The notes: a model not told the origin generated them from the sequence alone. Shown: positions 25,963 through 35,535, numbered from the stretch's first letter. The stretch: 64,000 nucleotides of DNA from Halorubrum aquaticum (GCF_900113615.1 NZ_FOPZ01000006.1:1-64000), one strand, 5' to 3'. Made by a program: numbers and translations.

Positions 25963-26487
25963 TTACTCGTCGCCTCCGAGCGCCCACAGCGCCATATCGA
26001 GCGTGCGGAGACTCACGTCGTACTCGTTCGCTATCGCCCAACATACACCCAGATACAGTAAGTAGTCCTCGACGGATGGGTCATCAGGCATCTCATCGGG
26101 CAAGTACCCATTCTCGTGTAGTACGTCCCATGCCCGCCAATCAAGGACGGTAAAGCGGTCGGGATTCACGAACAACAGAATTGCCGAGGCCATTCGGACC
26201 TGTACGCCGTCGAGTCGAGTGAGGATATTGACCTTCTCGCTCACGCTGTTCGCACTGAGGGCGTCGTCGACGAGGTGTTTCACCTCTTCGGGGCCGTTCC
26301 GCTCGAAGTACCCGATACTGCGACTGCTCTTCCAGCGAACAATCCACTCCACGTCCTCAACCGACCATGACCCATCCTCGAAGGCGAGAGGTAGTGTTTC
26401 GAGGCGGTCAATCTCCTCGGTGTATTGACCTTCCTCTGCCTCGTATGCGATTTCTTGCTCTTCGAGTAACTGCTGGGAAAGAGTCAT
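25963..26487 (-). CDS. Helical protein with helix-hairpin-helix glycosylase-like segment
   Basis: In this 174-residue protein the stretch ILTRLDGVQVRMASAILLFV (about 88-107), followed by NPDRFTVLDWRAWDVL, resembles the helix-hairpin-helix plus catalytic-Asp region (LxGVGxxxA...hD) of HhH-GPD DNA glycosylases. It is shorter than those enzymes and lacks an iron-sulphur cluster. It may bind DNA. It is the first gene of a probable pair with 25462-25917. Confidence 0.55.
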   Translation of the reverse strand: MTLSQQLLEEQEIAYEAEEGQYTEEIDRLETLPLAFEDGSWSVEDVEWIVRWKSSRSIGYFERNGPEEVKHLVDDALSANSVSEKVNILTRLDGVQVRMASAILLFVNPDRFTVLDWRAWDVLHENGYLPDEMPDDPSVEDYLLYLGVCWAIANEYDVSLRTLDMALWALGGDE

Positions 26488-26571
26488 ATGAGAGAGCTCT
26501 TACACAACCCTCCGAGCAGTAAGAAGTTATAGCTTACCCAAGTCGGAATAGACTACTTTAGATGTTATTTC

Positions 26572-27500
26572 TGCTGTGTTGAATAGCGATCTAATCGGCT
26601 TATATCACGGAGTAGAAGGACGAAGCCGAGGAAATCGATTCTGTCCATGGAAGTCGATCTCCTCGACTTCGTTGAGCAGTGTCGGCACCTAGTCAAACAA
26701 GCGTTGGGGAAGCACGCGGGCGAGCCCGCCAGCGGCGGGTTCGCCCGCTGGAAACACGTCGTTCTACACTGTTTTCGGCTCGAAGAAGACCACAGCTACC
26801 GCGAAACGCCGAATCGGCTGGATTACATGGCCGAGATTCGTGACGTACTCGACTTAGATCGGGACGATCTGCCTGACTATAGCACGCTCTACAAGTCGTT
26901 TGATCGGCTGAAAATGTGGGCGTGGCGGGCGCTGCTGCGCGTTTCCGCGCAGCACCACCCGCAGTCCGGCCACGCCGCTCTCGACAGCACGTTCTTCGAC
27001 CGCCGACGTGCGTCGTCGTACTTCCGCCAGCGGGCAGGACGAACGATACAGACGCTAAAAGTGACGACATTGACTGATGTGGAATCGCTTGCTGTTCTTG
27101 ATGTTCACATCGCAGCTCGGTGGAAGCATGATACGAAGATCGGACCGCAGGTCGTCCGCCGAAACGCGGACGACCTGCAGTCCGTCGCCGCCGACAACGG
27201 CTTCCAAGACTGGCATACCGAGTACGAAATCGCCGCATATGATGTTGAGTACCTTGTTCATTACCGCGGATCGTCAGCGAAAGCAGCCGCGAACAACGCG
27301 CTCAACCGAGCAAACGGCTACTCTCAGCGGTGGATGGCCGAAATATCGTATTCGACAACGAAGCGCTCGCTCGGCGATGCCGTGCGAGCGCTGGGCTGGT
27401 ATCGGCAGTTCCGTGAAATCGTCTTGATGTTCACCATCACTAACATAGAACCACTGTGTGAGCCGCTGTAACTGTGACTCATCATCTATTCAACACAGCA
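26572..27500 (+). mobile_element. Intact IS5-family element (about 929 bases)
   Basis: The terminal inverted repeat TGCTGTGTTGAATAG at 26572-26586 is matched exactly by its complement at 27486-27500. One complete transposase gene fills the interior. No clear target duplication was found next to the ends. A decayed relative lies at 42598-43220. Confidence 0.85.
26647..27471 (+). CDS. IS5-family DDE transposase
   Basis: This 274-residue transposase has the N-terminal helical region with YRETPNRLDYMAEIRDVLDL, then ALDSTFFDRRRASSYF with the first Asp (about 115), AADNGFQDW with the second (about 179), and the C-terminal YSQRWMAEISYSTTKRSLGD holding the Glu. The final WYRQFREIVLMF is typical of ISH5-type enzymes. 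The frame is complete with good inverted repeats, so activity is possible. It inserted between the hypothetical pair at 25.4-26.5 kb and the polyglutamate operon. Confidence 0.92.
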   Translation: MEVDLLDFVEQCRHLVKQALGKHAGEPASGGFARWKHVVLHCFRLEEDHSYRETPNRLDYMAEIRDVLDLDRDDLPDYSTLYKSFDRLKMWAWRALLRVSAQHHPQSGHAALDSTFFDRRRASSYFRQRAGRTIQTLKVTTLTDVESLAVLDVHIAARWKHDTKIGPQVVRRNADDLQSVAADNGFQDWHTEYEIAAYDVEYLVHYRGSSAKAAANNALNRANGYSQRWMAEISYSTTKRSLGDAVRALGWYRQFREIVLMFTITNIEPLCEPL

Positions 27501-27616
27501 AACCATTCTTCTGTGGAACAACCACTCCGTCATTTGACTGGGGAACGGTAGGGGCGGGAAGAAATACCGCGAGGCGTTGAGCAACAATAGGCGGCTATGA
27601 AAAAATTGCGTGAGAA

Positions 27617-29203
27617 CTACGAAATTGGTACTTCATCTGGCCTATCAACCAACGATCTACCCTGTGCTCGCGAGTCGATTTCTGAATCGATCTCTCGCAT
27701 AAACTCGTCAACAGTATTTCCCATAAGTATCACGGGTCGACCGTGATCGAGCAGCCGGTCTAACACGGCTTCTGGATCGGCGTCAGCGTCTATCTCCGTG
27801 ACCTCGCACTTCGTTTCTTTCGCGAATACGGAACTGTCACTACCCATCACGTATCCAGCATCGATGATCCCCTGGTCAGCAAGGTGATCGAAGTACGAAA
27901 CGAAGGAGGCAGTTCGACCGCGTCGGTCTGGCCGCAAGAATACAAATGGTGTGATACGATCAGAGTTTTCAAGAGCTTGTCTAACCGCTTCAGTACTCTC
28001 GACGTCGTTCACCTCTGCTGCATTAAAAACGAGTCCATTCGGGACAGTAGTCCATGCCGGCTGAATCTGCTCGAGATACGCTCGGATCTCATCCGAAGGA
28101 ACAGGGGATTCACCGACAGCTGTAAGAGTGTGGTTCACCGCATGAGCTGTCTCCGCTCCAAGTAGCCCCTCGTGCTCTTCTGGGATTGCTACTTGTTCGA
28201 TCGTTGCCTCCGTGGCCGTGATCTCACGTTCCAGATACTCATAGATGACCGGATGCTGTTCACCGCACACGATGTGGGCTTTAGGCGGAACTGATTTGGC
28301 AAACGACCGTGCGATCTCGGCTCGGGTTTCGCCAAGCGTGTCCTGATGATCACGCCGGATATTAGTCAGAACAATAACATGAGGATCTAGGAATGATTCG
28401 TTAATCAAACGTGTCGTGTACTCCGTAATACCTTGATTTTCAAAAATTGCGACATCTTCAGGGGAATATTTCGCGAGCTTGGGGACATACTCTCGAAAAA
28501 CGTCGATATTCTCATATAGGGTCGTTCTGGGTCCTTCGCGGTTCAACGGGACTACACCACCGTTGTGGATCAGGTGGGGTTGATTCCCAGTGATTTTTGT
28601 TAATGTGTCATATCCCCGCCGCCTAAACACGTCGTCAAGTCGGCGAGTGGTCGAAGATTTTCCACGAATGCCAGAGACAACTATCCGCGTGTCTATCTTC
28701 TGGATCGTCCGACGGTGTTTGAATCCCCGAATTGGGAGCGTAGCTAGGGAACGAAGCGCCGCCAGTACGGAGGTTGAGCCGACATCAAATGCTGATGATT
28801 GTTGGTTCTGGTTCCGAAGGAGGAACGCGGTTTCTGTAACGCTGGCAGCCGCACAGAATGACGTGGCTGCCGTCACAGCATTGGATTTGGCCTCGTATGT
28901 CGCCGTCGATCGCGCAAGTACATTGTCGCCATCAACAAGCACCCACTCGTACTGGCCGCCATTATTGACGGTCATACACTGTACGTCAGTAACCTGGGTA
29001 CTCGCCTGAGAACCATTGAATTGTTGCTCCGGCAGATCTTCGACGACAGATGCCGCTGCCCGGACGTGATTGACTGCCGATCGAGCCTGTTCGGGTGAAG
29101 AAAACGTCTCTGTAGACTGGCTTAAGACGAGACTGTTGGTTCGCAATCGCCATCGCCACCCCGCAGAGGTATCATACACCTCGAACCGGCTATCACGGGT
29201 CAT
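27617..29203 (-). CDS. pgsB: Poly-gamma-glutamate synthase PgsB/CapB-like with N-terminal DUF1508-type repeats
   Basis: In this 528-residue protein the C-terminal part is a Mur-ligase-like amide ligase: the P-loop VSGIRGKSSTTRRL is at about 176-189, and FENQGITEYTTRLINESFL and VIVLTNIRRDHQDTLG (about 275-292) are as in PgsB/CapB. These enzymes join glutamate through the gamma-carboxyl with ATP at the inner membrane face. The first 135 residues hold two repeats with RFEVYDTSAGWRWRLRTNS-type sequence, resembling the YegP/DUF1508 domain; this addition is not part of bacterial PgsB. It is the last gene of the operon and overlaps pgsC by ATGA. Confidence 0.9.
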   Translation of the reverse strand: MTRDSRFEVYDTSAGWRWRLRTNSLVLSQSTETFSSPEQARSAVNHVRAAASVVEDLPEQQFNGSQASTQVTDVQCMTVNNGGQYEWVLVDGDNVLARSTATYEAKSNAVTAATSFCAAASVTETAFLLRNQNQQSSAFDVGSTSVLAALRSLATLPIRGFKHRRTIQKIDTRIVVSGIRGKSSTTRRLDDVFRRRGYDTLTKITGNQPHLIHNGGVVPLNREGPRTTLYENIDVFREYVPKLAKYSPEDVAIFENQGITEYTTRLINESFLDPHVIVLTNIRRDHQDTLGETRAEIARSFAKSVPPKAHIVCGEQHPVIYEYLEREITATEATIEQVAIPEEHEGLLGAETAHAVNHTLTAVGESPVPSDEIRAYLEQIQPAWTTVPNGLVFNAAEVNDVESTEAVRQALENSDRITPFVFLRPDRRGRTASFVSYFDHLADQGIIDAGYVMGSDSSVFAKETKCEVTEIDADADPEAVLDRLLDHGRPVILMGNTVDEFMREIDSEIDSRAQGRSLVDRPDEVPIS

Positions 29204-30417
29204 GTATCTATCTCTCGCGACGTTTCATTGTCGAGTGCGGCAGCATCTTGGGTATTGTCAGGCTGATTAAAAATAGATCGATCAGAAATTGCTTCTTCGT
29301 CGGGTTTTCGGATCGTTCGCCACTCAGCATATCCGAAGCATACAGCGACGATGCTCAGGCCGATTATTATCTCAGTGAGACCAAATTGGCGGGGGAATCC
29401 CCTCGGGAGGACCGCTCCGGTGAGTCTGGTCAAGCACAGCAAGAAGACGAACGATCCAAACTGAAGGGGGACGAACAGGCGTCGAATAGCCGGCTGTGCG
29501 ACGTGAACGTTGTACGCGTTTACCCCCGCTAAGATACCGACAAAGAACGCTGAAAGACCACGTGTAATCCCCAGTTCAATCGACAAGGGTATGGCTGTGA
29601 CGATTCCAACCGCTGCGCCAATACCAACGAGCACACGCCCATATAACAACGAGGAACGGTGGACCACTTGTACGGCGATATATGAAATGACGATTAGACA
29701 GATGTATAGATAGATGAGCCGACGGTCAGCGAGCGAAAAGATCGCGAGCAAGGCTACCGAAATCACACCAATCCGAATGTCGTACCGCTCGCGGACACGC
29801 TCTGACAGGAGCATTCCAACCGCGAACAACAACACGGTTACAAGTCGAGGGAGGATGACCGGCGATAGGGGCTCAGTGACGGCGACACCTTTCCAGGTTG
29901 CCACATCTGCTGTACGCGAGTAGAGCGTAACGGGGGCGGCAGTCGCAAGTGTGGGTGCGAACTCCGCTGAGACAAGAAACCATCCAAGCCCGAACAAACA
30001 TACGAACACTACCGCTGCGGTCAATAGATCCCAATAACGGGTCTCGTCATCAAGCTGGTGATAGTTGTATGCGGCAAGGCCAGGCAGAATACTCCCGATA
30101 AACACAACAGTCTGGAAGAGATCTTGGATGAGAAAGCCGAATGTCAGGAAGATTGTGACTGGTATCAGGCTACCAATCAAGATCGCGTAGATCAGTTCAG
30201 CCCGGCCGTAAATCAACGTCTTGTCCTTCAACAGCCCGAGTCCAAGATACGCGACGGCACTGCTAAGAACGTAGATTGGGAGCATTACAAAGCTTTTGAG
30301 CGTGTACACGGCGAGAATCGGTATCGCAATCGTACCGCCAAGTCGGTACCCATACACCTGTGTCAATCCCGCCACTGCGAGGAGCCCGAACGCGGTGACG
30401 ATGACAGCGACGATCAT
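29200..30417 (-). CDS. pgsC: Poly-gamma-glutamate export protein PgsC/CapC-like
   Basis: This 405-residue multi-pass membrane protein has about ten or more hydrophobic segments. The opening AFGLLAVAGLTQVYGYRLGG and the later ITRGLSAFFVGILAGVNAYN match the CapC pattern. PgsC works with PgsB in synthesis and with PgsA in export of the polymer. It is larger than bacterial PgsC (about 150), as in other archaeal versions with a duplicated membrane domain. It overlaps genes on both sides (ATGA), so the operon is tightly coupled. Confidence 0.88.
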   Translation of the reverse strand: MIVAVIVTAFGLLAVAGLTQVYGYRLGGTIAIPILAVYTLKSFVMLPIYVLSSAVAYLGLGLLKDKTLIYGRAELIYAILIGSLIPVTIFLTFGFLIQDLFQTVVFIGSILPGLAAYNYHQLDDETRYWDLLTAAVVFVCLFGLGWFLVSAEFAPTLATAAPVTLYSRTADVATWKGVAVTEPLSPVILPRLVTVLLFAVGMLLSERVRERYDIRIGVISVALLAIFSLADRRLIYLYICLIVISYIAVQVVHRSSLLYGRVLVGIGAAVGIVTAIPLSIELGITRGLSAFFVGILAGVNAYNVHVAQPAIRRLFVPLQFGSFVFLLCLTRLTGAVLPRGFPRQFGLTEIIIGLSIVAVCFGYAEWRTIRKPDEEAISDRSIFNQPDNTQDAAALDNETSREIDT

Positions 30418-32471
30418 TGCCAGCGCACCTCGCCGTCAACCGGGATTGTGCGAATAGTTGCCCCCGATGGACCTCGAATGGTATCGAACTGCCTGCCGCC
30501 TTTGACATCAGCCGGTTCCCACTCAACGAGACTTAACGAGTCAAACGCCGCCCGCAGGACATTGACACCGTCAGGCGGACTCAAGAACAGGAAAACATCG
30601 ATATGTGTGGCATCGACAGGACGCTCTAATTCAACTGAGAAGTTAGCCCATTCACGCTCTGTCGGCGCCAGCGACGTTTCCTGTGATTGGAACGAACTCC
30701 CAGATGTATCGTCGTACCACGAGACTAGTAGGCGAAGCTCTCCATCCGCGTTCGTTCGGTATGTTCCTGACAGTGTGAACTCCTCATTGGAAACTGGCAG
30801 ACGGTTCCATGGCGACAGTAATGCTCGATTCTCGTTTGCTCGAACACGGACAAGTTCGATCCCGCCAGAATCGTTCTGGCCAATCGGTTGGTCACTATTA
30901 CGTGATTCACGACCGTAGCGCCACAGGGTTCCCTCGTACGCGTCGCTGTCAACATCGTGATCATCGAACGATCCGGTAATGAATCGTTCACGACCGACCT
31001 GTACTGAGTCATCAGAGTCAGTAATCCACCCACGCACTCTGCGTTGGATTCCACCATCGAGCGTTAATTGTTCTTGTGGGGGCCGTTCGACACTAGGCTG
31101 GTAGGTTAGTGTATCATCAGCGATCGTGAACGAACTGTCTGAGAGTCCGGCGAGTTCCCATGTCAGCCGGTTTCGGAGTGGTCCGGTCACGCCCCGTGGA
31201 GCGTACCCTTCAATGAGGATCGGTTCCGCTCGTGCGGACTGTATTCCGTTCGGAGTAACAGTCACCTGTAGGACGAACGATCGATACGTAGTCCACAGGT
31301 TTTGGTCGAAAAAGAGATTACCCATCGACCACGCGATCAGCGCGCCGTCACGGGTCTCAAGTCCTCCCGACACGTGTGGGTGATGGTTTACTACTAAGTC
31401 TGAGCCAGCAGCGATCGCGGTATCAGCCAGATCTTGAAGTTCCTGTGTAGGCGTCCGTTGGTACTCCTCGCCGCCGTGAATCTGTGTCACGACTACATCC
31501 GCACGTTCGGTCGCAGCCTGTACGCCGGCACGGATCGTCTCGGGCGTCGCTTCAGCAACCCCCGCACGATCCTGGACTGTGAGAGTTTCGCCGTCACGAT
31601 CGACTGTGTACGTCGCAGTCGTCTCATCAGCCGCCCAGTCGCGGTCATACTGTCTGCCTGCCGTCGTCGTTGCCGAAACGAAGCCAACGGTTACCCCATC
31701 ACGTTCGAGAACGGCTGGGGAGATAGCGGTGGAAGGCTCCAAACCGGCGCCGGAGTGAGCAACCTCGGCTTCATCGAGAGCTGTAACTGTCTCTTCGAGC
31801 CCCGGTGTGAGAGCATCGAAGGCATGTGTGTTCGCAAGTGCCGCGTAATCGATGCCGGCATTAGCCATCGCCGCTGCAGCGACGGGATGGCTGGTGAAAA
31901 CAAACGTCTTCGACGGGTGTCGCCATTCTGATGTCGTTAGCGGCGTCTCAAGGTTTATCGATGTAATGTCTGCGTCCCCAAGGAGCGGCGAGACCGAATT
32001 GAGCAATCGGTCATGAGAATCACGGCGGTCACTTGGTTGTAACCGGTAGTAATATCGAAGCGGGTCGTCTCTTGGTTCGTAGTACCGCCGTCCAAACATC
32101 GCGTCTCCACCAAACGCTAAGCTGACTGCCCCCTCTCCCGACTCTAGTGTGATGTTCCTCGTCGATCCTGGTGAGAGTGCCCTCGTAACTGAATTGTACT
32201 CTTGGTGGTCGAAGCGAACCCAAGCTGGGAAGCTACCGAGAGAAATGTCATATGACCCATCAACATCGGTGGTAGTTTGTGCGATTTCGCTGCCGTTTCG
32301 ATAAGCGGTCACCGACGCGTTTGATAGCGGATCATTCTCTGTGGTGACGGTCCCAGTAGCTGCCGTCTTGTCGCCATCGCTATCTGAGACTATTTTCCGA
32401 AGTCGCTTAGAACATCCAGCAAGAGAGGCCATTCCAGCGGCTGAAAGCCCCAAGTACCCTCTTCTATTCAA
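30414..32471 (-). CDS. pgsA: Poly-gamma-glutamate protein PgsA/CapA-like lipoprotein
   Basis: The 685-residue product begins with a lipoprotein signal: RR near the start, a hydrophobic stretch and LAGC at about 16-19, giving a lipid-anchored extracellular protein. A carboxypeptidase-regulatory-like beta domain follows (about 38-110). The CapA metallophosphatase-like domain is about 113-420: SLAFGGDAMFGRRYY, TSINLETPLTT, VVNHHPHVSGGLE and AWSMGNLFFDQ. The C-terminus (about 480-685) looks like a beta-sandwich carbohydrate-binding fold. It is the first gene of the operon. The start codon is TTG at 32471, supported by an A/T box about 25 bases upstream. PgsA is needed for polymer transport or attachment. 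Confidence 0.9.
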   Translation of the reverse strand: MNRRGYLGLSAAGMASLAGCSKRLRKIVSDSDGDKTAATGTVTTENDPLSNASVTAYRNGSEIAQTTTDVDGSYDISLGSFPAWVRFDHQEYNSVTRALSPGSTRNITLESGEGAVSLAFGGDAMFGRRYYEPRDDPLRYYYRLQPSDRRDSHDRLLNSVSPLLGDADITSINLETPLTTSEWRHPSKTFVFTSHPVAAAAMANAGIDYAALANTHAFDALTPGLEETVTALDEAEVAHSGAGLEPSTAISPAVLERDGVTVGFVSATTTAGRQYDRDWAADETTATYTVDRDGETLTVQDRAGVAEATPETIRAGVQAATERADVVVTQIHGGEEYQRTPTQELQDLADTAIAAGSDLVVNHHPHVSGGLETRDGALIAWSMGNLFFDQNLWTTYRSFVLQVTVTPNGIQSARAEPILIEGYAPRGVTGPLRNRLTWELAGLSDSSFTIADDTLTYQPSVERPPQEQLTLDGGIQRRVRGWITDSDDSVQVGRERFITGSFDDHDVDSDAYEGTLWRYGRESRNSDQPIGQNDSGGIELVRVRANENRALLSPWNRLPVSNEEFTLSGTYRTNADGELRLLVSWYDDTSGSSFQSQETSLAPTEREWANFSVELERPVDATHIDVFLFLSPPDGVNVLRAAFDSLSLVEWEPADVKGGRQFDTIRGPSGATIRTIPVDGEVRWQ

Positions 32472-32492
32472 CTTAGTTTACTTATCTTCTCT

Positions 32493-32500
32493 ACATATTT
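32493..32500 (-). promoter_or_regulatory. Promoter of the polyglutamate operon
   Basis: AAATATGT on the minus strand sits about 25 bases before the TTG start of pgsA, giving a nearly leaderless transcript for the three-gene operon. Confidence 0.5.
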
Positions 32501-32863
32501 GAGATCAACGATGTGTCGGAGACGTTCTTTGCTCAACTGTGCCGAGAAGGAAGTGGTATACACTAAACCGCGAAAAACCCGTTCGTTTATACAGTAAACC
32601 ACCAGCACGAGAACGACGTGTAGGAGAATACCTTATTGCTCAGTGTAAGGAACTCACGTAGCGCTCAATCCCCAGAGTTAGTTGCGCCCTATCAGGAACG
32701 TCGTGCGAGATACAGAGAATTCAGTCAGCATGAGAACTGCGTTATTTTCTTCGTCTAAATTCTGAACCAACCGATAGAATGAGTCTGCGAACTGACCGAA
32801 ATAGAAACTCGAGTCGTTCTCGGTGAGCGGCATCTATTTCACTCGAAACGGACTGGTGCGATT
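32501..32863. other. Intergenic stretch without a visible gene
   Basis: Both strands contain only short frames. No inverted repeat or element end was recognised. It separates the polyglutamate operon from plus-strand genes. Confidence 0.5.
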
Positions 32864-33070
32864 ATGGAAATCCGTGAATTGGTCTCTACTCATCTCCCTA
32901 TGGCAGTAGTAGCCTCAATCGTGATCACCCTTTTCAACATCTATACTGGCGAAATAACTACTCTGACACCACTTGTTTCTGATTTTCTCCTACACACTTT
33001 CGCAATCTTCGTAAGCTTCGTCGTCTTCGATGCGGTTTGGTATAGATTGTTTGATAAAAGTGGTGTATGA
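32864..33070 (+). CDS. Small two-helix membrane protein
   Basis: This is a 68-residue protein with two hydrophobic segments, about 12-30 (MAVVASIVITLFNIY) and 38-58 (LVSDFLLHTFAIFVSFVVF). Charged residues are at both ends only. No family recognised. It ends 106 bases before the next plus-strand gene. Confidence 0.55.
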   Translation: MEIRELVSTHLPMAVVASIVITLFNIYTGEITTLTPLVSDFLLHTFAIFVSFVVFDAVWYRLFDKSGV

Positions 33071-33176
33071 GTCCCCTCTCATTAGCAATTGGACAGCTCC
33101 GCGGTTCCACATACGAGTGGGGTTATTGCCTCACGTGCGCCCGTATGCTTTTGTTCCGCAGTCCTGAATCGCCAGT

Positions 33177-34160
33177 ATGTCGTTTCGAGTGACGTGGGAC
33201 AATCTCCTCGACAACGTGGAGGAACTTCCAGCAGACGCCACACTCCTCACTCCGCTCTCTCGGAAGCCGTTTCACATTACCGACGTCCAGCAACACCGAG
33301 TCCTCATCGAGTATCAGGCTGACAGTGAGACCGTCCCGCTCCAGCGAGACCAGTTTGAGACGCTGTTTGAGCGCGTTGACCATGCGACTGGGTCGTTCGA
33401 TCTCGATCGCCTCCCCCCCGGCGCTGAGCCGTATGCAACCGTGATGAGTCTGCATCCGCGATTCACGATCGATGATCGAGACGGCACCCTTGCCGAAAGC
33501 GAGACGCCAACACCTTCCCCACTCGTCGATGCACACACGGTCGAACACGACGATGCCCCGCGAGAAGAGCCCGATATCTCGGTCTATGCAGACGCCCTCC
33601 TGTTGATCGACGCGCTCGAGCAGCATGATGTGACGTCACTCACCGAACTAGACGTGCCGACGCTTGTGAACCTCTACACGCTGCTGTCAGATGTCCAGCG
33701 CAACGCCAACGATCTTCGGCAAGAGGTCCGTGGAGTCCTGCTTGACCGTCTCCATCACGATCAACCAGTAAGTGGGCAATACGGGTCGGTTCAACGGGCG
33801 GTTCGTCGAAATCGAACACTCAAAGATGACGAAACGGTCCTTGAGCGACTGGAAGCGGAAGGGATCGATCCCGAGCGCGTGATGAGCGTCGACACGAGCA
33901 AACTCGACGACGCGTTGGAGGTAACGTCACTCTCTGAATCCGATGTCTACGAGATTGAAGAGAGCGAGTATGTACGGAAGGCAGACGTCGACGAAGAGAT
34001 GAAAGAAACCCGTCTCCAAGGGCTCAAAGACCAGTTGGCTGGAGCCGACGAAGACACAACCGAGCTCCAAGCTGAAATCGAAGAACTGGAGCAGCGTATT
34101 ACCGAGCTCACCAGCTTTGACTCCGGGACATCCTTCCATACTCGTTCAACTGGTGGGTAG
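33177..34160 (+). CDS. Haloarchaeal hypothetical protein with coiled-coil C-terminus
   Basis: In this 327-residue acidic protein, residues 1-90 look beta-rich and residues 135-200 helical. A conserved-looking central motif is YGSVQRAVRRNRTLKDDETV (about 202-221). The last 50 residues form a heptad coiled coil (LKDQLAGADEDTTELQAEIE and onward). The RTLKDDETVLERLEAEGIDP stretch resembles hypotheticals found on haloarchaeal plasmids and viruses. No enzyme motif. Confidence 0.7.
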   Translation: MSFRVTWDNLLDNVEELPADATLLTPLSRKPFHITDVQQHRVLIEYQADSETVPLQRDQFETLFERVDHATGSFDLDRLPPGAEPYATVMSLHPRFTIDDRDGTLAESETPTPSPLVDAHTVEHDDAPREEPDISVYADALLLIDALEQHDVTSLTELDVPTLVNLYTLLSDVQRNANDLRQEVRGVLLDRLHHDQPVSGQYGSVQRAVRRNRTLKDDETVLERLEAEGIDPERVMSVDTSKLDDALEVTSLSESDVYEIEESEYVRKADVDEEMKETRLQGLKDQLAGADEDTTELQAEIEELEQRITELTSFDSGTSFHTRSTGG

Positions 34161-34279
34161 CCGGTACCCACATCCGTACCCGTTGGGAGACGACAGACCG
34201 GCCACGGGAATTGGCTAGATACTGTATCCGGACCTTCCTCGAGGCTGGTCTTTATCGGTGTGATGGACGAAGCCACCGT

Positions 34280-34573
34280 ATGAGCGACTCGGCGTCACCA
34301 AGCGCCTCAGTCTCGCTATCTGGGCCGACTGACGTTCCAGCAGTCCTGAATCGGGCTGGAATCGATTACGTCAGTGTTCACGATCAGCGACTACTGGCTA
34401 TCTATCGCACCGGCATCTTCAATGTGGTAACTGAGCCGGAGTCAGTGTCGAATGCGCGCACACTCGAGATCGAATGCTGGGAAGCACCCCTCCCGTCTCG
34501 TGGTGATGAGCGATCTCCACAGGAGCTTCTTGACGACTTTGCTGCTGTGTTTGAGCGTGGCGATAAGCCCTGA
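34280..34573 (+). CDS. Haloarchaeal hypothetical protein, copy of 4470-4763
   Basis: This 97-residue protein is about 85 percent identical by eye to the minus-strand product at 4470-4763. The ATG at 34280 gives MSDSASPSASVSLSGPTD as the shared N-terminus. The copies also share about 25 bases upstream (GACGAAGCCACC-type versus GGACCAAGCCA-type), so a segment larger than the gene was duplicated. Function unknown. Confidence 0.7.
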   Translation: MSDSASPSASVSLSGPTDVPAVLNRAGIDYVSVHDQRLLAIYRTGIFNVVTEPESVSNARTLEIECWEAPLPSRGDERSPQELLDDFAAVFERGDKP

Positions 34574-34674
34574 ATCGCCTCTCGGGTCTCTCGCTCGGAA
34601 TGACGGTGATCAATTGAGAGCAACAGAAACGCTAGAAACAAGTTCTCTAGCACGAGTCGAGAGATACGCAATCT

Positions 34675-35112
34675 ATGGATATCTCTGAGACACTCCAGAC
34701 ACTGTATACTGCGACTGTTGAGCAGGATGATGGGAGCTACCAGATCACCGTGCCGGAACGCGAGATAGCCACCGGGACAATCGCTGAAGATGAGACATAC
34801 CGTGTTGCGCTTATTTCGACGTCAGCGTCGGATGCTGACGATACAGAGACGACTGACTCCACCCAACGTGCTAACCACGAAGATCAGCAGCAGGACTTTG
34901 AGGGCCCGCCTGTTGAGGAAGGTGAGCAGCGAGATGTTAAAATCGAGAACCTCGGTGACCAAGGTGACGGGATCGCGAAAGTTGAGCGCGGCTACGTCGT
35001 GATCGTTCCCGAAACGAGCGTCGGAGACCGCGTCACCGTCGAGATGCGACAGGTGCGCGAAAACGTTGCGTTCGCAGATGTCGTCGATCGCAACCCTCGC
35101 CAAGAAGTCTAG
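34675..35112 (+). CDS. TRAM-domain protein
   Basis: This 145-residue protein has an acidic N-terminal part (1-80). The C-terminal 60 residues form a TRAM domain: DVKIENLGDQGDGIAKVERG, then YVVIVPETSVGDRVTVEM and VRENVAFADVV. TRAM is a small beta-barrel that binds RNA, in archaea often as a stand-alone RNA chaperone. It is a single gene with its own upstream region. The N-terminal half is not recognised and contains a Ser/Thr/Asp-rich linker. Confidence 0.85.
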   Translation: MDISETLQTLYTATVEQDDGSYQITVPEREIATGTIAEDETYRVALISTSASDADDTETTDSTQRANHEDQQQDFEGPPVEEGEQRDVKIENLGDQGDGIAKVERGYVVIVPETSVGDRVTVEMRQVRENVAFADVVDRNPRQEV

Positions 35113-35361
35113 GACTCGCTGACTCGCACTGGCAAGTGCGGTATCGAGCACTTCTCACACCCCAGTGGAAATCAGTTAGTGGGGGAGTGGAAGGAGCGTG
35201 TGACACTATCCTTCCAAATGAACGTTAACAGGCCTTGAACGTAAGATTTTGGCAGCTTTCTGGGTCGAGTACACCGGGTTCTGGAGGATACAGACTATCA
35301 GTTGGAATTCTGAGTAGGTAACACATGTTGATCCGATTACGGTCAATACTGCTGAGCTCTG

Positions 35362-35535
35362 TCACGAGCGTCGATTAAGTGATACACCCCACAGCAGGAG
35401 AACAACACCTGCGATGAAGTAAACGATAGCAGGAGGAGTGTACGTGAAAACATTCGTCCATTGGGCTACACCATATATGAGCAAGAGAAGACCAAGGCCC
35501 GTCAGTAGTGCTGTCTCTGGTCTATTGTTTGTCAT
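35362..35535 (-). CDS. Small two-helix membrane protein
   Basis: The 57-residue product from the ATG at 35535 has two membrane segments (about 9-24, LLTGLGLLLLIYGVA, and 33-52, PAIVYFIAGVVLLLWGV). The upstream ATG at 35586 would add a charged segment and is less likely. No family assigned. Surrounding stretches 35113-35361 and 35587-35792 show no gene. Confidence 0.6.
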   Translation of the reverse strand: MTNNRPETALLTGLGLLLLIYGVAQWTNVFTYTPPAIVYFIAGVVLLLWGVSLNRRS

